Origin: Phocaeicola abscessus CCUG 55929
GTDB lineage: Bacteria > Bacteroidota > Bacteroidia > Bacteroidales > Bacteroidaceae
Length of the DNA stretch: 64,000 nt
Reading direction: 5' to 3'
Assembly (NCBI RefSeq): GCF_000312445.1
Contig: NZ_HE997183.1
Span: forward strand, 390,348 to 454,347
The notes under the pieces were generated by a model. It was not told the origin of the DNA and searched no databases. It saw only the letters and a list, made by a program, of their open reading frames with translations. Made by a program: the position numbers and the translations under genes. This document shows, piece after piece, positions 27,668 to 35,872 of the stretch; position 1 is the first letter of the stretch, and every line of letters begins with the position of its first letter.

Positions 27668-29368
27668 TTAAATTTTAGATTCAACGATATTCCATATCTC
27701 CGTTTCGATTTCCTTAGCTTTCGTGATCAATGCGTCGGCTTCTCCAATCAATCGTTCGGCCGTTTCTCTGTCTGTCAATGATTTAGCATTTATCTTTACA
27801 TTTAATCCGGCGCCAAGCACAGCGCCTCTGGCCGCCAATGCACCGACTCCGGTATCCGACACGCTATTCGGATTCCCCATCTCAGCCATGGCCTTACATA
27901 CTTCAAAGACTTGATAAGATACTTTCATCGTCCTTAGCGGTACCTGAGCCGCATAAAGGGTAGCGTCTTGAATCGCTTTCGAACGGATCGCCTTTTCTTC
28001 CGGCGTCGTTTTCGGCAAGCCGAAGGCATTCATAATCGCATGAAAGGCTTCCGTATCTTCATCAACCAAGTGGAGCAATTCGGCCATCAACCGTTGTCCC
28101 TTATCCGCCCATTCACTAAATTCGCCGCAGCGTTCGTCCCAACCGGGCTTATGACTTGACAGATTGGCGACCATGATTCCCAAAGCAGCGCCTAAGGCGC
28201 CCATATAAGCTGAAATCGTCCCACCGCCAGGAGCGGGAGATTCTCGAGAAGTCTCATCAGCAAATTCATCCACAGTCAAATCGACGAGTTTCCTCTTCTT
28301 ATCGTCTTCCAAAAGATACTCGATCACTTTCTCCCGAGGATTGAACGGATGCAGATCGCCCAAACCCATGGAACGGATAGCTATATTCATCAGGTCTTCC
28401 TCCGGAATGCCCGTCGAACGGTTCTGTTTCTTCAAATAGTATTTTCCCGCTTCTATCAGTGTCCGTTTCGGAACAAGTCCCACAATCTCCGTCCCTGTCA
28501 CCCGAAGTCCCCTGTTCTGGGCGCACCTGCATACTTCATCAAAAGCGACGTGAAGCGGGGTCACATTAATATTGGTAATATTCATCGAGACTTGAGCGAT
28601 CTTATATTCATCGATATACCAACCGATAGCTTTCGTACATTTCAACGTTCCCGACTTCATTACAGGCTCTCCCTGTTCGTTCTTTACGATCTTTCCGACG
28701 ACCGAATCCCCTTCTCGCTCCGGGCGTCCCTTTTCACGCACATCAAAAGCAATAGCATTGGCCCGACGAGTAGAAGTCGTATTCAGATTGAAGTTCACAG
28801 CGATCAGGAAATCGCGAGCTCCGACCGCTGTGCATCCCGTTTTTGCTATTCCCTCGTCAAAAAGACGAGCTCCGAAGTCAGGCGCTTTGTCCGGATCAGC
28901 CAACTTCTCCGCCAACGCTTCGTATTCCCCCTTTCTGCAAACTGCCAAATTCTTTCTTTCCGCCCTATAAGCTGCCGCCTCATAGCAGTAACAAGGAATC
29001 TGCAGCTCATCGGCAATTCGTTCGGCCAATCTTCGAGCATATTGAGCACATTCTTCCAAGGTGATACCGCTCACGGGAATTAAAGGCAAGACATCCGTCG
29101 CTCCCATCCGAGGATGAGCGCCATGATGATTCCGCATATCAATTACTTGTCCGGCCTTCTTCACGGCTAAAAAAGCAGCCTCGACAACAGCCTCCGGATT
29201 ACCGACAAAAGTGACTACCGTCCGATTCGTAGCTTCTCCCGGATCCACATTGAGCAATTTCACTCCTTTCACCCGTTCTATGACGCCGGTTATTTGATCG
29301 ATGACGTGTTTGTCTCGTCCCTCGCTAAAATTAGGAACACATTCAATTATTTGAGATTTTACTTCCAT
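27668..29368 (-). CDS. ftcD: Bifunctional glutamate formimidoyltransferase / formimidotetrahydrofolate cyclodeaminase
   Basis: A 566-residue fusion. The N-terminal domain (about residues 1-330; IIECVPNFSEGRD, NHHGAHPRMGATDVLPLIPV) moves the formimino group from N-formimino-glutamate to tetrahydrofolate, releasing glutamate. The C-terminal helical domain (about 365-566; SRESPAPGGGTISAYMGALG, HLVDEDTEAFHAIMNAFGLP) then releases ammonia to give 5,10-methenyl-tetrahydrofolate. The fusion is the same architecture as the mammalian enzyme. It is the first gene of the hut operon, so it replaces a separate hutG step. No hut regulator or histidine permease gene is present nearby. Confidence 0.96.
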   Translation of the reverse strand: MEVKSQIIECVPNFSEGRDKHVIDQITGVIERVKGVKLLNVDPGEATNRTVVTFVGNPEAVVEAAFLAVKKAGQVIDMRNHHGAHPRMGATDVLPLIPVSGITLEECAQYARRLAERIADELQIPCYCYEAAAYRAERKNLAVCRKGEYEALAEKLADPDKAPDFGARLFDEGIAKTGCTAVGARDFLIAVNFNLNTTSTRRANAIAFDVREKGRPEREGDSVVGKIVKNEQGEPVMKSGTLKCTKAIGWYIDEYKIAQVSMNITNINVTPLHVAFDEVCRCAQNRGLRVTGTEIVGLVPKRTLIEAGKYYLKKQNRSTGIPEEDLMNIAIRSMGLGDLHPFNPREKVIEYLLEDDKKRKLVDLTVDEFADETSRESPAPGGGTISAYMGALGAALGIMVANLSSHKPGWDERCGEFSEWADKGQRLMAELLHLVDEDTEAFHAIMNAFGLPKTTPEEKAIRSKAIQDATLYAAQVPLRTMKVSYQVFEVCKAMAEMGNPNSVSDTGVGALAARGAVLGAGLNVKINAKSLTDRETAERLIGEADALITKAKEIETEIWNIVESKI

Positions 29369-29399
29369 ACTACTAAAGGTTTTAATATAATTGATTTCG

Positions 29400-29431
29400 T
29401 AAAAATAATGCTTCGTTCTTTTTATAGCAAA
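29400..29431 (-). promoter_or_regulatory. Promoter TTTG-N20-TATTTTTA of the hut operon
   Basis: On the minus strand TTTG is at 29431-29428 and TATTTTTA at 29407-29400, exactly 20 bp apart. The last base differs from consensus. It would give a leader of about 25 nt to ATG 29368. Confidence 0.55.
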
Positions 29432-29574
29432 TAAAAACGAGAAAAAATATCATTCCGTCACAAAAAGACGTTTACATCGCGTTAGAAAGCCTAAAAACCC
29501 TATCAAAAAGGCATAAAATCAAATCCATTCATAACATTTTCATTATTTTACATGTCCGATAAGTAAAAAAGGAC

Positions 29575-29582
29575 TATATTTG
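29575..29582 (+). promoter_or_regulatory. -7 box TATATTTG directly before rnz
   Basis: Perfect TAnnTTTG match ending four bases before ATG 29587. If used, transcription would begin at or next to the start codon. No TTTG is seen at 19-21 bp upstream. Confidence 0.45.
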
Positions 29583-29586
29583 ACAC

Positions 29587-30501
29587 ATGGAAAAATTTGA
29601 AGTATATATATTGGGTTGCGGTTCCGCCTTACCCACTATTCGACATTTCGCTTCCTCACAGGTGGTTAACATCCGAGAAAAACTGTTTATGATCGATTGC
29701 GGAGAAGGCACGCAACTACAACTCAGGCGTTCTAAACTGAGATTTTCCCGACTCAACCACATCTTCATTTCACACCTTCACGGTGACCATTGCTTCGGTT
29801 TGATCGGGCTACTTTCTACCTTCAATCTGTTAGGTCGTACTGCTACGATGCATATCTATGCTCATGTCGATTTGGAAAAGTTATTAGTACCGCAATTGAA
29901 TTACTTCTGCAAAAGAATAAATTACAAGGTAGAATTTCATACTGTCCATCCGGAAAAAGAAGAAATAATTTATGAAGATAGATCGGTAAGCGTAAACACC
30001 ATCCCGCTAAAACACCGGATCCCAACATGTGGATTCCTATTTTGTGAAAAAAGAACTCTCGATCATATCAAACGCGAGATGATAGATTTTTATCAAATAC
30101 CGATAAATAAAATTAATCTCATAAAAAACGGTGCTGGCTATGAGCTACCCGACGGGACGCTTATTCCGCACGAACGCCTCACTTATCCGTCAGCACCTCC
30201 TCGCCGTTATGCTTACTGTTCCGACACCGTGTACTACTCTCGGATCATCGAACAAATAAAGGGCGTCGATTTGCTGTATCACGAAGCTACGCTGTTGGAT
30301 CGAGACATCGTCAGGGCCCGAGAAACGTTTCATACCACTTCCCTCCAAGCCGGGACCATTGCTAAAGAGGCAGGAGTAAAACGATTGATCATCGGACACT
30401 TTTCTGCCCGTTACGAAGACGAAAACGTATTGCTGGAAGAAGCATCCAGCATATTCCCGAATACCATATTAGCGTCCGAAAACTTAAAGATCGTACTTTA
30501 A
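29587..30501 (+). CDS. rnz: Ribonuclease Z
   Basis: A 304-residue metallo-beta-lactamase-fold endonuclease that trims the 3' trailer of tRNA precursors. It has the typical N-terminus (VYILGCGSALPTIRHFASSQ), the zinc motif HLHGDH (residues 63-68), and later ligands in YCSDTVYYSR, YHEATLLD and IIGHFSARY. The length matches the short bacterial form. ATG 29587 is firm because the family N-terminus begins there. It is followed after 14 bp by the sigma-factor gene, an unusual but plausible cotranscription. Confidence 0.96.
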   Translation: MEKFEVYILGCGSALPTIRHFASSQVVNIREKLFMIDCGEGTQLQLRRSKLRFSRLNHIFISHLHGDHCFGLIGLLSTFNLLGRTATMHIYAHVDLEKLLVPQLNYFCKRINYKVEFHTVHPEKEEIIYEDRSVSVNTIPLKHRIPTCGFLFCEKRTLDHIKREMIDFYQIPINKINLIKNGAGYELPDGTLIPHERLTYPSAPPRRYAYCSDTVYYSRIIEQIKGVDLLYHEATLLDRDIVRARETFHTTSLQAGTIAKEAGVKRLIIGHFSARYEDENVLLEEASSIFPNTILASENLKIVL

Positions 30502-30515
30502 AGCAATAAAAACGG

Positions 30516-31067
30516 ATGAACAATTATAACGAAAAAGAAATATTAGCCTCTTTACAAGATCCTTCCCGATACAGGAATGCTTTCGGGCAGATCGTCCAGC
30601 ATTACACCGAACAGCTGTACTGGCAAATTCGGCGCATGGTGCTCAATCATGACGATGCAAACGATATTCTGCAGAACACGTTCCTCAGAGCGTGGGACAA
30701 TATAGCATATTTCCGGGGAGAAGCAAAACTATCCACGTGGCTTTATCGCATAGCCTTTAACGAATGTTTAATCTTTCTGAACAAACAAAAAGCGACAACC
30801 CATGCATCGATCGACGGCACAGAAGCACCATTGATCGATCGATTGGAAGATAATGCCGATTTCGACGGCGACGAGATACAGCGACTTTTCCAGAAAGCAT
30901 TGCTCACTTTACCCGAGAAACAGCGTATGGTATTCAACCTGAAATATTTTCAGGAGATGAAGTACAATGAAATTTCCGAGGTATTGGGAACCAGCATCGG
31001 TGCGTTAAAAGCATCCTATCACCATGCGATAAAAAAGATTCGAGAATATTTAAAAGACAATAGTTAA
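30516..31067 (+). CDS. ECF-type RNA polymerase sigma factor
   Basis: A 183-residue extracytoplasmic-function sigma factor. Region 2 is at about residues 20-90 (DDANDILQNTFLRAWDNI, KLSTWLYRIAFNECLIFLNK) and region 4 at about 125-180 (LPEKQRMVFNLKYFQEMKYN, EISEVLGTSIGALKASYHHA). The two following genes encode a one-helix membrane protein and a periplasmic Spy/CpxP-like protein, which suggests control by an envelope signal. It reads in the same direction as rnz with a 14-bp gap. Confidence 0.93.
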   Translation: MNNYNEKEILASLQDPSRYRNAFGQIVQHYTEQLYWQIRRMVLNHDDANDILQNTFLRAWDNIAYFRGEAKLSTWLYRIAFNECLIFLNKQKATTHASIDGTEAPLIDRLEDNADFDGDEIQRLFQKALLTLPEKQRMVFNLKYFQEMKYNEISEVLGTSIGALKASYHHAIKKIREYLKDNS

Positions 31068-31114
31068 ACCTTTCGACAGATTTATAATCTAAAGAATGAA
31101 AAAAATGAGACGGC

Positions 31115-31489
31115 ATGAAACAAGAAGATGATTTATTAAAAAGGGTCGGGACCAAAAATCCGTTCAAAGTGCCTGAAAATTATTTCGAAAACTTCGCATC
31201 GGACTTGATGACAAAGCTTCCGAAAAAAGAACCGGACTCTGCTCCCCTAAACATTACTCTCTGGCAACGCATAAAACCCTGGATTTATATGGCAGCAATG
31301 TTCGCCGGTATCATGTTAATGTTCAAAATGTTCCAACATATCAGGGAGCATGCCTCAGCTGTCCACGAAACGATGGTAGTCGAAATCCTTGACATCCCCG
31401 ACCAATATATGGAAACGATCACCAACGAGTCCATGATGGATGACTATACCCTGTATCAGTATCTGACAGAAACCGATGCGAATTATTAA
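31115..31489 (+). CDS. One-pass membrane protein, probable anti-sigma factor
   Basis: A 124-residue protein with a cytoplasmic N-terminal part (residues 1-55, containing NPFKVPENYFENFASDLMTK), one membrane helix (about 58-74, PWIYMAAMFAGIMLMFKM) and an acidic external tail. The position after an ECF sigma gene and the topology fit an anti-sigma factor, although no zinc-binding anti-sigma motif (HxxxCxxC) is present. The NPFxVPxxYF segment recurs in Bacteroidota proteins encoded beside sigma factors, as I recall. The function is inferred from context. Confidence 0.6.
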   Translation: MKQEDDLLKRVGTKNPFKVPENYFENFASDLMTKLPKKEPDSAPLNITLWQRIKPWIYMAAMFAGIMLMFKMFQHIREHASAVHETMVVEILDIPDQYMETITNESMMDDYTLYQYLTETDANY

Positions 31490-31500
31490 CGTAAACGATC

Positions 31501-31983
31501 ATGATGAGAAGAACGATTTCACTATGTTGCCTGTTATTTGGCCTCGCTTTCCTCGGGCAGGCTCAAAATAAAAATCCGCAACGCTTTAATGTCGAAGAAT
31601 TCAGAGCGAAGCAGAAAGACTACCTGAGGGAGAAAGCAGGGCTGACGCACGAAGAAACAAAGGCATTTTTCCCTGTTTATTTCGAACTGCAAGATAAGAA
31701 AGCCAAAATACACGAAGAAACATGGCGCAAGTCCGACGAATGCGAGAGAAAAGAAATGACCGACCACGAATACGAAGAGATCTTGAAAGAGCTCGCAAAT
31801 TCGAGAATCGCCTGTGACAAATTAGATTTGGAATACATCGAACAGTTCAAAAAGATCATCCCTCCGAAGAAAATCTACCTGATCCAGCGAGCGGAGATTC
31901 AATTCCACCGTCACATGCTTAAGATCATGCATCGGCCGCAAGGGAGGCATCCAGATAAAGAAAGAGTGAGGAGACACAGGTAA
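31501..31983 (+). CDS. Periplasmic Spy/CpxP-like helical protein
   Basis: A 160-residue secreted protein: signal peptide (TISLCCLLFGLAFLGQAQ), then a charged all-helical domain (FRAKQKDYLREKAGLTHEET, FFPVYFELQDKKAKIHEETW) and a basic tail. The LTxEExxxFxPxYxELxxK pattern resembles Bacteroidota proteins related to Spy/CpxP, periplasmic chaperones or sensors linked to ECF sigma factors. It starts 11 bp after the probable anti-sigma gene and closes the rnz-sigma operon. It could report envelope misfolding to the sigma/anti-sigma pair; this is inference. Confidence 0.65.
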   Translation: MMRRTISLCCLLFGLAFLGQAQNKNPQRFNVEEFRAKQKDYLREKAGLTHEETKAFFPVYFELQDKKAKIHEETWRKSDECERKEMTDHEYEEILKELANSRIACDKLDLEYIEQFKKIIPPKKIYLIQRAEIQFHRHMLKIMHRPQGRHPDKERVRRHR

Positions 31984-32009
31984 TTCACCTCAACACTCCG
32001 CCGATTCAA

Positions 32010-32810
32010 TCATTTCCGCTCCAAATGATCTTCCTGCGCTTTCGCCTCGTTCCAAACGGCATCCATTTCTTCGAGCGTCATCTCCTTTAAACTTCGCCCC
32101 CGTTTGACCGTGTGCTCTTCCACATAATTAAACCGGCGAATAAACTTCCGGTTCGCGTGTTCCAACGCATTATCGGGATTCAGTTGATAGAGCCTTGCCG
32201 CATTGATCAGGCTGAACATCACGTCTCCGAACTCTGTTTCGGCCTTTTCCTTGTCCATCTGTTCCACCTCCGCCTCAAATTCGCTGATTTCCTCCTTTAC
32301 TTTATTCCAGACCTGAGAACGTTCTTCCCAATCGAATCCCACCGCACGCGCCCTGTCTTGAATACGGTAAGCTTTGATCACGGACGGCAAGGAAGCCGGC
32401 ACGCCGCCCAGGATCATTTTATTCCCGTCCTTTTCTTTCATCTTCAATTGCTCCCAATTATCGACGACTTTCTCTGCCGTATCAGCTACAACCTGGCCAT
32501 AAATATGAGGATGGCGGTAAATCAGTTTATCACAAAGCTTATCGCACACATCTTTCATATCAAAATCGCCAGTTTCGCTTCCGATCTTCGCATAGAAAAC
32601 AACTTGCAACAATACGTCACCCAACTCTTTGCAGATATGCTGTTTATCGTCGCCCAGCAAAGCGTCGCTCAACTCATAAGCCTCCTCAATGGTGTTCGTC
32701 CGCAAGCTCTCATTGGTCTGTTTATGATCCCATGGACATTTCTCGCGCAAATCGTCCATGATATCGAGAAGCCTTCCGAAGGCTTTCATCTGTTCTTCTC
32801 TCGTATGCAT
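32010..32810 (-). CDS. mazG: Nucleoside triphosphate pyrophosphohydrolase
   Basis: This enzyme hydrolyses NTPs and dNTPs, including damaged ones, to monophosphate and pyrophosphate. The 266-residue protein has two MazG domains: the N-terminal one with CPWDHKQTNESL and the metal motif EEAYEL...KELGDVLLQ, and the C-terminal one with EFEAEVEQ...ETEFGDVMFSLINAAR. The frame reaches back to a TTG at 32843, but that lies upstream of the TATTTTTG box (32831-32838); ATG 32810 is the true start. Part of its 5' end and the shared control region recur at 35650-35910. Confidence 0.95.
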   Translation of the reverse strand: MHTREEQMKAFGRLLDIMDDLREKCPWDHKQTNESLRTNTIEEAYELSDALLGDDKQHICKELGDVLLQVVFYAKIGSETGDFDMKDVCDKLCDKLIYRHPHIYGQVVADTAEKVVDNWEQLKMKEKDGNKMILGGVPASLPSVIKAYRIQDRARAVGFDWEERSQVWNKVKEEISEFEAEVEQMDKEKAETEFGDVMFSLINAARLYQLNPDNALEHANRKFIRRFNYVEEHTVKRGRSLKEMTLEEMDAVWNEAKAQEDHLERK

Positions 32811-32830
32811 GTTCTTTTTATTTTGTCGAA

Positions 32831-32838
32831 CAAAAATA
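32831..32838 (-). promoter_or_regulatory. -7 box TATTTTTG of mazG
   Basis: Perfect TAnnTTTG on the minus strand, about 20 bp before ATG 32810. The duplicated region has TACTTTTG at the matching place (35785-35792). Confidence 0.6.
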
Positions 32839-32873
32839 CGCAATTATTTCTCCTTATTGCACATCAGTTTTAT

Positions 32874-32881
32874 TAATTTTG
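32874..32881 (+). promoter_or_regulatory. Orphan TAATTTTG box (duplicate of the valS promoter)
   Basis: Identical to the valS box at 35827-35834 but now pointing into the pseudogene at 32921. It may still start a short transcript. Confidence 0.5.
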
Positions 32882-32920
32882 CACCAATTTAAATGGCAAT
32901 CGCTTAAACAAAAGGGTAAA

Positions 32921-33125
32921 ACGGAAGTAGCAAATAAATACGATCCTACTGAAGATAAGATGCACCACCTGACGGATGTTGCTGATACGGAGCAGCTTTT
33001 CCAATTGATACAAAGACAACGTCCTTCAAGCAGTGAATGGCACAGGTAGCAAGCATGCGTCTCGACCAGCTGTAAGACCCGAAATCGTCTATTGACCAAA
33101 CCGTGACTGACTATTGCCGGTCGGA
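32921..33125 (+). pseudogene. Remnant: valS start fused to BRO/DinD-type phage gene
   Basis: The first ten codons (T-E-V-A-N-K-Y-D-P-T) match the N-terminus of ValS with ACG replacing ATG. The frame then continues into KMHHLTDVADTEQLFQLIQ, a good match to the DVADTexLFrLIQSIPSPKA segment of BRO-N/DinD-like antirepressor or DNA-damage-inducible proteins. After a stop at 33047-33049 the next part of that family is found in another frame (MAQVASMRLDQL, stop, DPKSSIDQTVTDYCR). At least one frameshift and two stops show it is dead. It marks a past phage or mobile-element insertion next to the duplicated region. Confidence 0.65.
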
Positions 33126-33334
33126 TCACTCTTATTTATGCAATCCTGTGCAAACGGACGCTTTATCCGCGTTGGACGATATAATCTTGACACCAATAGT
33201 TTCGATGTGGTTGAACCTCCTATGGCAACATCTGCCGCAAGCTTATTTGCTCGTGTTTGCGGGGAGAGACTGATACAGCCTGTCCTTCAGGATATTTTAG
33301 TCGCATCGAGGAATAAAAAAGAGATAAAGCCAAC
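33126..33334. other. Unassigned stretch between the phage-gene remnant and the PagL-like gene
   Basis: Open frames exist on both strands: plus from 33114, and minus without an ATG, containing TRANKLAADVAIGGSTTSKL. Neither matches a family I recognise. It is probably part of the same decayed insertion. Confidence 0.35.
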
Positions 33335-34522
33335 TTAACGGAACCTGTAACCGATTCCAAGCATCAGGTTGTTCGGATCTTTGAATCTGTAAAGCTGATA
33401 ACCTGTGTGGATGAATATTTGGGGGGTTATATTCGTTTTCAAGGCAAAAATCTGATAGAAAGAATCCGTGTCTGGCCCTTTGCACAATATGTTACGGCCC
33501 CCCCCAATGTTGATGGAAAAGATCGGCATGACGACTTCGGCTCTAGCCGAGACTCCCAAGGAGAACTGCTCTCCGAATGGCGGTCTGTGGAACTTGATAT
33601 CGTCGACGGGGAGATCCGTATTCACAATATGATCGGCAATGTTGGCGCTTTCATCGAACTGCGCATCGAGTGAGATCCCGGCACGAAAATATTTGCTGAA
33701 ATTATACATCGGCGACAGGTTCATTCCCGCTACGGCGAATGTTCCCGGAACGACGACCGGAGTGCCGTCGTCGTCCCGACGGAAACCTTTCTTTCTCACC
33801 GAACCGTAGAATGCGAGATCGTAGCTCACGTACGGCTTGAACCGAATCTCCCTCTTTTCGTCCTTTCCGACATTTTCGGGATCGAAATCCCATGCCAGTC
33901 CCATGCTGCCTCCCGCCGTATTTATTCCGGCGTTTGGGTAGCTGGTATTACCGTTGGAGAAATGTGCCATTCCTATTCCAGCTTTCAGTTTGAGATGGGA
34001 ACCGAGTCTCCAGTTCAGCAAAAGTCCGAAGCGAATGCAGGCATTAACTTTCGAACCGACTATGGTATTGGGCGGATTGGGGGTCTGATCGTATTTTTTC
34101 CAACCGAACGAAACTCCGAAATTCCACTCGTAGTCGAGCGACAGCCTTTCCGTCAGCGAGGCGATTCTGGAAGTCTGAAAGACGTACAGGGAGACAGGAT
34201 TCCCGATCGTCGAAGGGTTGAAAAAGGTGTCGTATCCGATTCCTATCCCCTGTATCACATGAGGATAGAGCTTTCCGTAGAATGTTTCGGGGCCGAAACG
34301 GAAACCGTATTTCAGATGAGTGGAAAGCGCCGTACCGACAGGTCTTCCCTCGGTTTCAGTGCCTCTGAAAAACCTGTTGGTAGGCAAGGTATAGGACGGA
34401 TTGACTCCCACATCCGCAACCGGTACGATTTTTCGGGGAGTATCATCTCCGCCGGATGCATCGGCCGAAGACAGTTGAAGCAGCAGGCACAGCATGGCAA
34501 TTTCAATGATCGTCCCTCTCAT
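33335..34522 (-). CDS. PagL-like outer-membrane acyloxyacyl hydrolase (lipid A 3-O-deacylase type)
   Basis: A 395-residue protein with signal peptide (IEIAMLCLLLQLSSADA) and an outer-membrane barrel. The segment GMAHFSNGNTSYPNAGIN (from residue 184) carries the PagL catalytic His-x-Ser pair (His187, Ser189) and the N-x-x-x-P-N-x-G-x-N pattern. The protein is about twice the size of PagL, as in the Bacteroidota acyloxyacyl hydrolase family. Removal of an acyl chain from lipid A is the family activity; here it is inferred. Its ATG overlaps the upstream lipoprotein gene by 20 bp, so the two are coupled. The pair sits between the two copies of the mazG-valS control region. Confidence 0.75.
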   Translation of the reverse strand: MRGTIIEIAMLCLLLQLSSADASGGDDTPRKIVPVADVGVNPSYTLPTNRFFRGTETEGRPVGTALSTHLKYGFRFGPETFYGKLYPHVIQGIGIGYDTFFNPSTIGNPVSLYVFQTSRIASLTERLSLDYEWNFGVSFGWKKYDQTPNPPNTIVGSKVNACIRFGLLLNWRLGSHLKLKAGIGMAHFSNGNTSYPNAGINTAGGSMGLAWDFDPENVGKDEKREIRFKPYVSYDLAFYGSVRKKGFRRDDDGTPVVVPGTFAVAGMNLSPMYNFSKYFRAGISLDAQFDESANIADHIVNTDLPVDDIKFHRPPFGEQFSLGVSARAEVVMPIFSINIGGGRNILCKGPDTDSFYQIFALKTNITPQIFIHTGYQLYRFKDPNNLMLGIGYRFR

Positions 34523-35477
34523 CTTCCGCTTTTCTCTTCAAAATCGTGTAATCGAACGGCCGCTCGCTGTACATAGTGCCGGAAACAATCTTTTTTCTGC
34601 CCGTTTCCGGATTGGAAGCGTATACTTTGAAAGGGACCGAATATTTTTCCATCTGAATGTAAACCTCTACTCTCCGTTTTTCTCCGGCATTGATACTTAC
34701 CTCTACGGCATAATTCCTGTCGAGCCCCGCGTCGATCTTCTGATTCTCCGTCCCGAAAACGATCTTCGTATCGTTCAGGACCGGCCGACCTTCCGCGATG
34801 TCCGGTATCGTGAGCTCGGGTAAGTCGGAACCGAATATTTTTGCGAATTCCCGGGTTTTCCATCCGGTATCGAAGCTGCAACTCACCCCCCGAAATGCGT
34901 CCCTATACGGACGAATCCATATCCCGACCGGGGCGGCGGACTCGGAATTGTCGACGATTACCGAACTCGCCGGCTCTAGGGAATTGTTCGACAGGAAGAG
35001 GGCATCCCATTCGTAGACGACATCGTCGATTCGATATTTTACGGACGGAGGAAACACCACGGAAATCATCTTCCGTTCGTACCTGTTCCCTACTTCGATC
35101 AGATAACGGGCAGGACCGTCGTCCAAGTTCTCTCCGCGAATCACCTCGAGCCTGCGATCGTCTTTTTTCTCTATCCTGAAATCGACGAATTCATCTTTTA
35201 CGGCGACGACTGCCAACTCGCCTTCCTCCAACGGGAGAGGTTTCATCGGATTCCCCGCCGGATCGCAGACGGTGGTATAGACCGGAATGGAGGACAAAAA
35301 GTTTTTCGCGATTCCCAAGATCCCCCAGTTTTTCGCCTTGAAATTCACCGAAGCTTTTTCTGCCGTCACCGTAATTTCCGGCGGTTCAGAAAGAAAATCG
35401 TCGATAAATACGTCGGCGTTGCACGAGGTCAGCAGAATTGCGGAAGCCATACCATATATCTTGCAGACGTTTCTCAT
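34503..35477 (-). CDS. Lipoprotein of unknown function, partner of the PagL-like gene
   Basis: A 324-residue lipoprotein with lipobox LTSC (Cys19) after the signal MRNVCKIYGMASAILLTSC. The rest is beta-rich with repeated hydrophobic/charged alternation (MISVVFPPSVKYRIDDVVYE, YAVEVSINAGEKRRVEVYIQ) and no Cys/His motif; it resembles lipoproteins with Ig-like or BACON-like domains, but I do not recognise the family. Its last 20 bases overlap the PagL-like gene, suggesting a joint outer-membrane function. Confidence 0.75.
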   Translation of the reverse strand: MRNVCKIYGMASAILLTSCNADVFIDDFLSEPPEITVTAEKASVNFKAKNWGILGIAKNFLSSIPVYTTVCDPAGNPMKPLPLEEGELAVVAVKDEFVDFRIEKKDDRRLEVIRGENLDDGPARYLIEVGNRYERKMISVVFPPSVKYRIDDVVYEWDALFLSNNSLEPASSVIVDNSESAAPVGIWIRPYRDAFRGVSCSFDTGWKTREFAKIFGSDLPELTIPDIAEGRPVLNDTKIVFGTENQKIDAGLDRNYAVEVSINAGEKRRVEVYIQMEKYSVPFKVYASNPETGRKKIVSGTMYSERPFDYTILKRKAEDERDDH

Positions 35478-35522
35478 CGTTTATCGTTCGAGCTTCAAAA
35501 GAGGCTCGGTTGTTTTTCTCTG

Positions 35523-35530
35523 CAAAGATA
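35523..35530 (-). promoter_or_regulatory. -7 box TATCTTTG of the lipoprotein/PagL-like pair
   Basis: Perfect TAnnTTTG on the minus strand, 45 bp before ATG 35477. The leader contains a small stem (cgagc ... gctcg). Confidence 0.6.
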
Positions 35531-35649
35531 GTTTTTTTAAGTGTAAAAACGAAAAATTAATGAATCTCCGCATTCCTCACAGCTACGATACCGATGGCGT
35601 CATCCCCGATAAAATAATAATTTCAGCATATTTAGGGGATAAGAAAAAT

Positions 35650-35766
35650 AATGGTGTTAAGCTCTCAGTGGTCTGTTTGATCCCACGGACATTTCTCGTA
35701 CAAATCGTCCATGATATCGAGAAGCTCTCCGAAAGTTTTCGTCTGTTCTTCTCTCGTAGGGATGTC
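35650..35766 (-). pseudogene. mazG 5' remnant
   Basis: Read on the minus strand the codons give PTREEQTKTFGELLDIMDD followed by LYEKCPWDQTDH and a stop, against HTREEQMKAFGRLLDIMDD and LREKCPWDHKQTNES in intact MazG. The start ATG has become ATC and a deletion after CPWD shifts the frame, so the fragment cannot make MazG. Confidence 0.85.
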
Positions 35767-35826
35767 CTTATTTATTTTGTTGAACAAAAGTACGCGATTA
35801 TTTCTCCTTTTGTACACCAATTTTAT

Positions 35827-35834
35827 TAATTTTG
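35827..35834 (+). promoter_or_regulatory. -7 box TAATTTTG of valS
   Basis: Perfect TAnnTTTG, about 40 bp before ATG 35873, conserved in both copies of the duplicated region. A TTTG at 35809-35812 is only 14 bp upstream, shorter than usual. Confidence 0.6.
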
Positions 35835-35872
35835 CACCAATTTAAATGGAAACCGCTTAAGCAAAGAGCAAA

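Larger units (their letters stand above)
32688..32950. repeat. Copy 1 of the duplicated mazG-valS control region
   Basis: This stretch (mazG 5' coding part, the divergent promoters and the first codons of a valS relative) is about 80-85 percent alike by eye to 35650-35910, in the same orientation. Shared landmarks are caaatcgtccatgatatcga and ttttattaattttgcaccaa. In copy 1 mazG is intact, while the valS side is a remnant (ACG in place of ATG, then T-E-V-A-N-K-Y-D-P-T). Confidence 0.9.

Noticed and set aside
35287..35829. Plus-strand frame of 180 codons across the lipoprotein start and the duplicated region
   Set aside because: It is antisense to the lipoprotein 5' end and then to the mazG remnant; the MazG-like reading is on the other strand.
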